The notes below the pieces were generated by a model, which was given only the letters and a program-made list of their open reading frames with translations, ran no database searches and was not told where the DNA came from. A DNA stretch of 9,439 nucleotides, taken from contig DAOVNW010000026.1 of the NCBI GenBank assembly GCA_030630095.1, positions 1 through 9,439 of the forward strand, written 5' to 3'. The stretch is from Candidatus Omnitrophota bacterium. GTDB lineage: Bacteria > Omnitrophota > Gorgyraeia > JAGLLT01. Positions within the stretch are counted from its first letter, which is position 1; each line of letters starts with the position of its first letter. This document shows positions 6,135 to 9,439 of the stretch, one piece after another. Made by a program: the position numbers and the translations under genes.

Positions 6135-6339
6135 TAAAGGGGACAGCTAAGGTTCATCGCTCTTGTAAGACGGTTTTTCCCAAAAGGAACGGATTTTAAT
6201 AAAATATCAAAAGAACAATTAAAAAAAGTTCAAATATTATTAAATGACAGGCCTAGAAAAGTTCATAATTTTTATACACCCAATGAGGTCTTTTATAAAC
6301 TGTTGCATTAGAAGCTTGAATGTGCCCTGTCCCCTTTAT
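6135..6339 (+). mobile_element. Internally deleted IS30-family element (copy 2) with both terminal repeats
   Basis: The left end TAAAGGGGACAG (6135-6146) and right end CTGTCCCCTTTA (6327-6338) are perfect 12-bp inverted repeats. Between them only the 3' end of a transposase frame remains, so most of a roughly 1-kb element is missing. Its right 78 bp are nearly identical to copy 1 at 5700-5777, in the same orientation. The pair therefore brackets the ribbon-helix-helix gene. This short form with ends could be moved in trans by a full IS30 relative elsewhere in the genome. Confidence 0.82.
6159..6311 (+). pseudogene. IS30-family transposase, C-terminal fragment
   Basis: Fifty codons in frame to TAG (6309-6311), reading ALVRRFFPKGTDFNKIS, then LLNDRPRKVHN, then FYTPNEVFYKLL. 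FPKGTDF and NDRPRK followed by TPxEVF are the hallmark end of IS30-family DDE transposases; the glutamate of the catalytic triad and everything upstream are missing. The frame continues back to a TAA inside the left terminal repeat, so the deletion junction lies at about 6147-6160. There is no start codon, and it is not functional. Confidence 0.85.
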
Positions 6340-6531
6340 ACATTGAATTCTGAGTAAGCAGTGCCTTTATTGATATTGGGAATGTCTTCAGTATAGAACT
6401 CCAATAGAGATGACCGGATGCTCTCTGAACTTCAATTGGCGGTAAAAAGCAGAATACTCAAATGTCTCAGATTTGCCACACCCAAAAAAAGTGACCAAAA
6501 TTAATAAGCATAGTAGATACCTAATTCTCAT
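6336..6531 (-). pseudogene. Truncated or frameshifted small lipoprotein gene, remains of a second cassette
   Basis: An ATG at 6531-6529 with GGAG 7 nt upstream (minus strand of 6542-6539) opens a 47-codon frame ending at TGA (6390-6388). It encodes a lipoprotein signal peptide, MRIRYLLCLLILVTFFGC, with lipobox Cys18. In another frame the DNA then reads SLLEFYTEDIPNINKGTAY to a TAA at 6338-6336, which belongs to the IS30-type terminal repeat. The likely story is a frameshift near 6400-6425 plus truncation by the IS. No family is recognisable in what is left. The start lies 17 bases beyond the attC core site, as expected for the first gene of the next integron cassette. The short 47-aa product could still be made and exported. 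Confidence 0.6.
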
Positions 6532-6547
6532 ATTGCTACTCCATGAT

Positions 6548-6627
6548 GGCTAACGACTGAGCTCACCTGCTGTTGCCCGACGCCGAATGGCGGCGGGCAA
6601 CAGTCAGCGTGAAGCGATTTGTTATGC
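6548..6627 (-). repeat. attC recombination site (integron gene-cassette site)
   Basis: 80 bp with all attC parts, read on the minus strand. The inverse core site R'' is GCATAAC (6627-6621). The L''/L' arms GCTTCACGCTG (6615-6605) and CAGGTGAGC (6569-6561) pair over 9 bp and leave two unpaired bases on the R'' side. A further 10-bp stem CTGTTGCCCG / CGGGCAACAG follows, then a 4-bp tip CGCC / GGCG. The core site R' is GTTAGCC (6554-6548). The AAC and GTT triplets needed by the integrase are present, and length is within the known attC range. It begins 8 bases after the ATPase stop codon, as in gene cassettes. Two symbols depart from the RYYYAAC/GTTRRRY consensus, and the unpaired bases differ from those of class 1 attC sites. 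Confidence 0.8.
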
Positions 6628-8480
6628 TTTTGCTTTTATTTTATTTCTTCAAACATACTAACCAAATCATTCAAAACTTCAGATTTTTGTGACAAGGCTA
6701 TATCAACATAAGCCTGTTTAATTCTGAGTGAGTCTCCTTTTAAAATATCTGAGCAAACTTTTGAAAATATAAGTTTACCTTGAAAACTTGATTTCCAATC
6801 ATCTGTTTGAAGCATCTTTCTTAACTTTTCTTCTTCTGAATTTAGCCAAGTTAATACTTTCTTTTCTTCTAACTCAGTCGAAAGTATATTTAGATTATTT
6901 TTAACCCCCTCAATTAATTCTTGTTTTACTTCAGCAGTAGTTTTTGTTTCCACTTTTTTTACCTTCGGTGGATTAAAATGATAATTTAGACTAAAATATT
7001 CTTTAAAGTTTTTAAATATAGTGTAATTAATTGATTCTTCTGCTATCCGTTTTATTCCGTTTTTAATTAAGGATAGATCTAAACCTGGGTTGGTTTTCGT
7101 TAAATAAAGTTGTTCCGCGACCTTTAATAATAGTTCTTCATCTAAAAAATAATTTTCTATATGCCTTCGTTTTAAACATTTAATTCTACCATTTTTTTCA
7201 ATTTCGGTTATCTGAGCATCATTTAATCCATCTCTGTCTCTAATCATGTAAATTTCAATACCAAATATTGAGTTTCGAATTTGCTCTTCAATACTGTTAA
7301 GTGTCATTAAATTAAAAACCGAGCCAACAGGAATAACCTTCATTTCTGTGTCAATTGATTGTGCAATGGTATGATATGTTAATCGGTCAATACTTGAGCT
7401 TTCTCCTTCTACGAAAATTAATTTTTTCCCGACGGCAAAAAGTCCTAAATTCTGTCCTATTAATTGCACAACTTCATGATGAGTATTATTTAAATCACTC
7501 AATCTATGAGCTTGATTTGATCCGCTTTGGGAAGAGTCTATGAAATATACATTTCCTGTGGAGTAATAAGTAGATATTAAGTCAGCAGAATGCGTAAGAA
7601 AGATAAATTGATTCGTATGTTCTCCAATAGATTTAAGTGCTTCAATTAGCTTAAAGGTTAAAGTAGGATGTAAGTGTAATTCTGGTTCATCTACTATAAT
7701 TACTGAGTGTTTAATTTCTTTTCTTGCTACATCAAATAGAACTTTAACAACTTCTTGTTCGCCTGAACTTAGAGAATTAAAGGATAAAACCTGCCCTGAT
7801 TTATCCTTATATTGGAACTCACGAGGTTGAGCAGGATTGATATCAAGCAACTGTTTTTCCGGTAATAGTTCGGTAAATATATTTTTATACTTTTCAAATG
7901 GGTCAGGATTGCGTCTTATTATTTCCTCTCCTTTAGAAGGATTTTTCTTCAGTTCATCTGCCAGCTTTTTATCTCTTGAAGCTGACTTTTGATGAATGTA
8001 ATTAACAAAGCCTTGCCATCGACTAGAAAAGGTATTGAAATAAAAATTACTTGGAGCATCAATATCGTCAGGGTCACCACCAAGCCAATTAACAGCGTTG
8101 TATTTGAGGGTTTGCATGCTCCTATTAGAATCAATTTGAACAAGGGAGCCAACATATCTTCCAGCACCATATTTACGACTATTAATATACTTGTTGAGAA
8201 TTTGATTAGTCTTCCCCTGTTTTATTTCTATTGAGGGTGCTCCAAAATATTTAGGTTCTGCTTCTTCTTTTCTAGTAGCTTCAATGGTCATGTCCATTTG
8301 TGGACTTCCTTGAAGGGTTGATACAATCGCCTGCTTAAGTCTGGTTTTACCTGAGCCATTTGCTCCTGCAATTATAACAATATTGCCTAAGTCATTTATT
8401 GATAAGTTTTTAATTGGCTGGAAATCAGTTATTTTGAATGATTTTATTTTCATATTTTTTTATTCCTATTTTAAGCATAA
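6554..8480 (-). mobile_element. Integron gene cassette carrying the ATPase/TOPRIM gene
   Basis: Bounded by the two expected cut points, between G and TT of GTTATGC at 8481/8480 and of GTTAGCC at 6554/6553. The 5' core site GTTATGC is an exact reverse complement of the 3' inverse core site GCATAAC. Identity extends over 11 bp: TTGTTATGCTT at plus 6619-6629 and at minus 8483-8473. This complementarity is the defining feature of cassettes, because both halves joined in the circular form. It contains one gene with only 27 bases before its start and 8 bases from its stop to the attC, also cassette-like. No integrase gene is seen in the window. Confidence 0.78.
6636..8453 (-). CDS. AAA/ABC-type ATPase with TOPRIM (DUF4435-like) domain, OLD- or PARIS-like; probable anti-phage protein
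   Basis: A 605-aa protein. The SMC/ABC-type ATPase part has Walker A GANGSGKT (30-37), signature LSSGEQ (228-233), Walker B VIIVDEPELHLHP with D255/E256 (251-263) and a switch histidine in LTHSA (286-290). A TOPRIM-like part follows with FVEGES (347-352), IRDRDG (404-409) and then RRHIENYFL (429-437), which resembles the ENYL motif of DUF4435. The last 160 residues are helical and charged. ATPase plus TOPRIM nuclease is the plan of OLD/GajA. ATPase plus DUF4435 is the plan of PARIS (AriA/AriB), here apparently in one chain. The gene is visibly AT-richer than the operon to its left. AGGA lies 10 nt before the ATG. Defence function is inference; subfamily assignment is uncertain. Confidence 0.8.
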   Translation of the reverse strand: MKIKSFKITDFQPIKNLSINDLGNIVIIAGANGSGKTRLKQAIVSTLQGSPQMDMTIEATRKEEAEPKYFGAPSIEIKQGKTNQILNKYINSRKYGAGRYVGSLVQIDSNRSMQTLKYNAVNWLGGDPDDIDAPSNFYFNTFSSRWQGFVNYIHQKSASRDKKLADELKKNPSKGEEIIRRNPDPFEKYKNIFTELLPEKQLLDINPAQPREFQYKDKSGQVLSFNSLSSGEQEVVKVLFDVARKEIKHSVIIVDEPELHLHPTLTFKLIEALKSIGEHTNQFIFLTHSADLISTYYSTGNVYFIDSSQSGSNQAHRLSDLNNTHHEVVQLIGQNLGLFAVGKKLIFVEGESSSIDRLTYHTIAQSIDTEMKVIPVGSVFNLMTLNSIEEQIRNSIFGIEIYMIRDRDGLNDAQITEIEKNGRIKCLKRRHIENYFLDEELLLKVAEQLYLTKTNPGLDLSLIKNGIKRIAEESINYTIFKNFKEYFSLNYHFNPPKVKKVETKTTAEVKQELIEGVKNNLNILSTELEEKKVLTWLNSEEEKLRKMLQTDDWKSSFQGKLIFSKVCSDILKGDSLRIKQAYVDIALSQKSEVLNDLVSMFEEIK

Positions 8481-8481
8481 C
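8475..8481 (-). repeat. Cassette core site (5' boundary of the ATPase cassette)
   Basis: GTTATGC on the minus strand, the exact reverse complement of the attC inverse core site at 6621-6627. It lies 27 to 22 bases before the ATPase start codon region. The sequence further upstream (8482-8600) shows no attC-like hairpin, so the flank is either an attI site, a secondary integration site or a degraded neighbour. Confidence 0.7.
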
Positions 8482-8746
8482 AATTAATATACCGAATACG
8501 TATTTTATAGAAACTACGTTATTGCTTTAGAGGATGTTGTCGGTGGTTGTCTACAATTCCTGATATATTTTTGTTTATTATATGACGTTTCTCTGTAATT
8601 TATCTATAATATCAGAAAATAAGGAGTACGCATAGCATAGAAGTTTATACAAAGGCGGCTGGTTAATACTCATCCCTGCAGTCCCGACGTTACAGCGGGA
8701 CTGCAGGGTGCTGAGCGAAGGAGAATAAGAAAGCTCTAAGCCGTCT
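8482..8746. other. Gene-free AT-rich stretch between the cassette and hppA
   Basis: About 265 bp without a convincing ORF on either strand. It holds the hairpin at 8674-8708 and an imperfect wide inverted repeat CTGATAT (8560-8566) / ATATCAG (8609-8615). There is no clear sigma-70 promoter for the ATPase; TATAAA-like boxes near 8500-8510 lack a good -35. This is where an attI site or cassette promoter would lie, but none can be claimed from sequence alone. Confidence 0.5.
8674..8708. repeat. Perfect 13-bp palindromic hairpin downstream of hppA
   Basis: CCCTGCAGTCCCG (8674-8686) and CGGGACTGCAGGG (8696-8708) are exact reverse complements around a 9-base loop. It lies 38 bp past the hppA stop. 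No T-run follows on the minus strand, so it is not a typical intrinsic terminator, although it may still stop or stabilise the hppA transcript. The form suggests a dispersed palindromic repeat. Confidence 0.7.
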
Positions 8747-9439
8747 TTATCTCATAAATAGCGGTGCTATCGGGAATAGGGAGGCGAACAGTAGGGATAT
8801 GACCGCCATTAGCTTAATTAAAATATCCAAAGACGGGCCGACTGTATCTTTAAGAGGGTCTCCGAAGGTATCCCCTATTACACTGGCCGCGTGAGCTTTA
8901 GAGCCTTTGCCTCCAAACTTACCTGTTTCAATAAACTTTTTAGCGTTATCCAGAGCTCCCCCGGTATTGGCGCACAGTAAGGCCAAAAGCAGGGCGGACA
9001 GAAGAGAGCCGATTAAAAATCCGGCCAAGGCGACACGCCCTAAGACAAGTCCGACTATCAAAGGTGTAAATACAGCAACCATCGCCGGGAAAGTCATCTT
9101 TTTCAAACTATGACCGGAAGCAATGGATATACATTTATTATAGTCGGGTACTTCTTCCCCCTTAAGGATACCCGGTTTTTCTTTAAACTGCCTTCTTATC
9201 TCTATAATCATCTTGTCAGCCGTTTCACTAACCGAACCAATTAAAAGCGAAGAAAAAGCATAGGGCACCATTGTCCCCAAAAATAATCCGGCAATTACAT
9301 AAGCGCCAACCTCCGGGCTTATTAAAGAGATGTTGGGCAAAGTAACCTCCTGAGCGCTTCCTATAGCCGACCACAAATAAGCCGCGATCAGCCCCAGGGT
9401 GGCAAAAGCCGCCGAGCCAATAGCAAACCCCTTGCCTAC
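8747..9439 (-). CDS. hppA: Membrane-bound proton/sodium-translocating pyrophosphatase, C-terminal part, cut by window edge
   Basis: Integral membrane pump that couples pyrophosphate hydrolysis to H+ or Na+ export. The last 230 residues are here and the frame is open to base 9439. The upstream part reads VGKGFAIGSAAF, so the TTG near 9376 is an internal codon, not the start. Conserved blocks are ANTGGALDNAKKF (157-169 of the visible part), GGKGSKAHAA (175-184) and GDTFGDPLKDTVGPSLDILIK (189-209), with the active-site Asp and Lys residues and several membrane helices. The residue that separates K+-dependent from K+-independent enzymes lies just outside the window. The visible GKGFAIGSA, instead of TKG, leans towards the K+-dependent group. 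The gene ends where the accessory island begins. Confidence 0.95.
   Translation of the reverse strand, partial: VGKGFAIGSAAFATLGLIAAYLWSAIGSAQEVTLPNISLISPEVGAYVIAGLFLGTMVPYAFSSLLIGSVSETADKMIIEIRRQFKEKPGILKGEEVPDYNKCISIASGHSLKKMTFPAMVAVFTPLIVGLVLGRVALAGFLIGSLLSALLLALLCANTGGALDNAKKFIETGKFGGKGSKAHAASVIGDTFGDPLKDTVGPSLDILIKLMAVISLLFASLFPIAPLFMR

Noticed and set aside
6548..6627. attC read in the plus direction, as the end of a cassette lying to its left
   Set aside because: No plus-strand gene lies to the left and no matching GTTAGCC core site is seen there. The minus reading has both the gene and the exact core-site match.
8475..8529. Possible second attC or attI just upstream of the ATPase cassette, from GCAATAAC...GTTATGC pairing with an inner ACGTA/TACGT
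   Set aside because: The arms are very short, the halves are unequal and there are no L-box-like arms or central stem; too AT-rich to separate from chance.
8747..9376. Treating the TTG near 9376 as the start of a short 209-aa gene
   Set aside because: The frame is open to the window edge and the added residues (GKGFAIGSAA) are conserved HppA sequence, so the gene is simply cut by the window.
1..9439. CRISPR array, tRNA, rRNA or riboswitch
   Set aside because: I saw no regularly spaced direct repeats, no tRNA-like cloverleaf or CCA end, and no known riboswitch core; repeats present are explained by REP, IS30 and attC.

Overview
The window reads as a chromosomal piece of a Gram-negative (two-membrane) bacterium. 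Evidence: a Pal/OmpA-type lipoprotein, an RseP-type intramembrane protease, the MEP isoprenoid pathway (Dxr, IspG), UppS and CdsA, and a membrane pyrophosphatase (HppA). The gene order uppS-cdsA-dxr-rseP-ispG, the HppA gene and the RAYT transposase would suit an uncultured lineage such as Omnitrophota or another PVC-like or candidate phylum. That placement is inference; no marker gene is present. Every real gene lies on the minus strand except the IS30-type remnants.

Right edge (8747-9439): the C-terminal third of HppA. Left half (1-4963): a lipoprotein gene with its own strong promoter (4993-5021) and a strong intrinsic terminator (4254-4282). Then comes a tightly packed operon, uppS > cdsA > dxr > rseP > ispG, with overlaps of 14 bp (uppS/cdsA) and up to 4 bp (cdsA/dxr) and gaps of 3-4 bp further on. 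It joins isoprenoid precursor synthesis (Dxr, IspG) to its envelope use (undecaprenyl diphosphate by UppS), CDP-diacylglycerol synthesis (CdsA) and envelope-stress proteolysis (RseP).

Between the two, about 5040-8740, is an accessory island of layered mobile DNA. From left to right it holds: a hairpin; a RAYT (Y1/HUH) transposase gene carrying two inverted REP palindromes in frame inside its own coding sequence; an IS30-family right-end remnant; a small ribbon-helix-helix antitoxin-like gene with its own promoter and operator-like inverted repeat; an internally deleted IS30-family element with both terminal repeats; a truncated lipoprotein ORF; and an integron-type attC site of 80 bp. The attC lies directly behind a 605-aa ATPase/TOPRIM (OLD- or PARIS-like) gene whose upstream side carries the matching core site.

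The main discovery is that 6554-8480 has the exact anatomy of an integron gene cassette. The 7-bp core site at its 5' end (GTTATGC, minus strand 8481-8475) is the perfect reverse complement of the inverse core site at its 3' end (GCATAAC, 6627-6621). The attC folds into a long bulged hairpin. The next ORF starts 17 bases beyond the attC, as a second cassette would. No integron integrase is visible, so this resembles a CALIN-type remnant whose cargo looks like an anti-phage effector. The second point of interest is the REP pair inside the RAYT gene. The two 32-bp copies differ by compensatory base-pair changes in the stem and are translated without breaking the frame.
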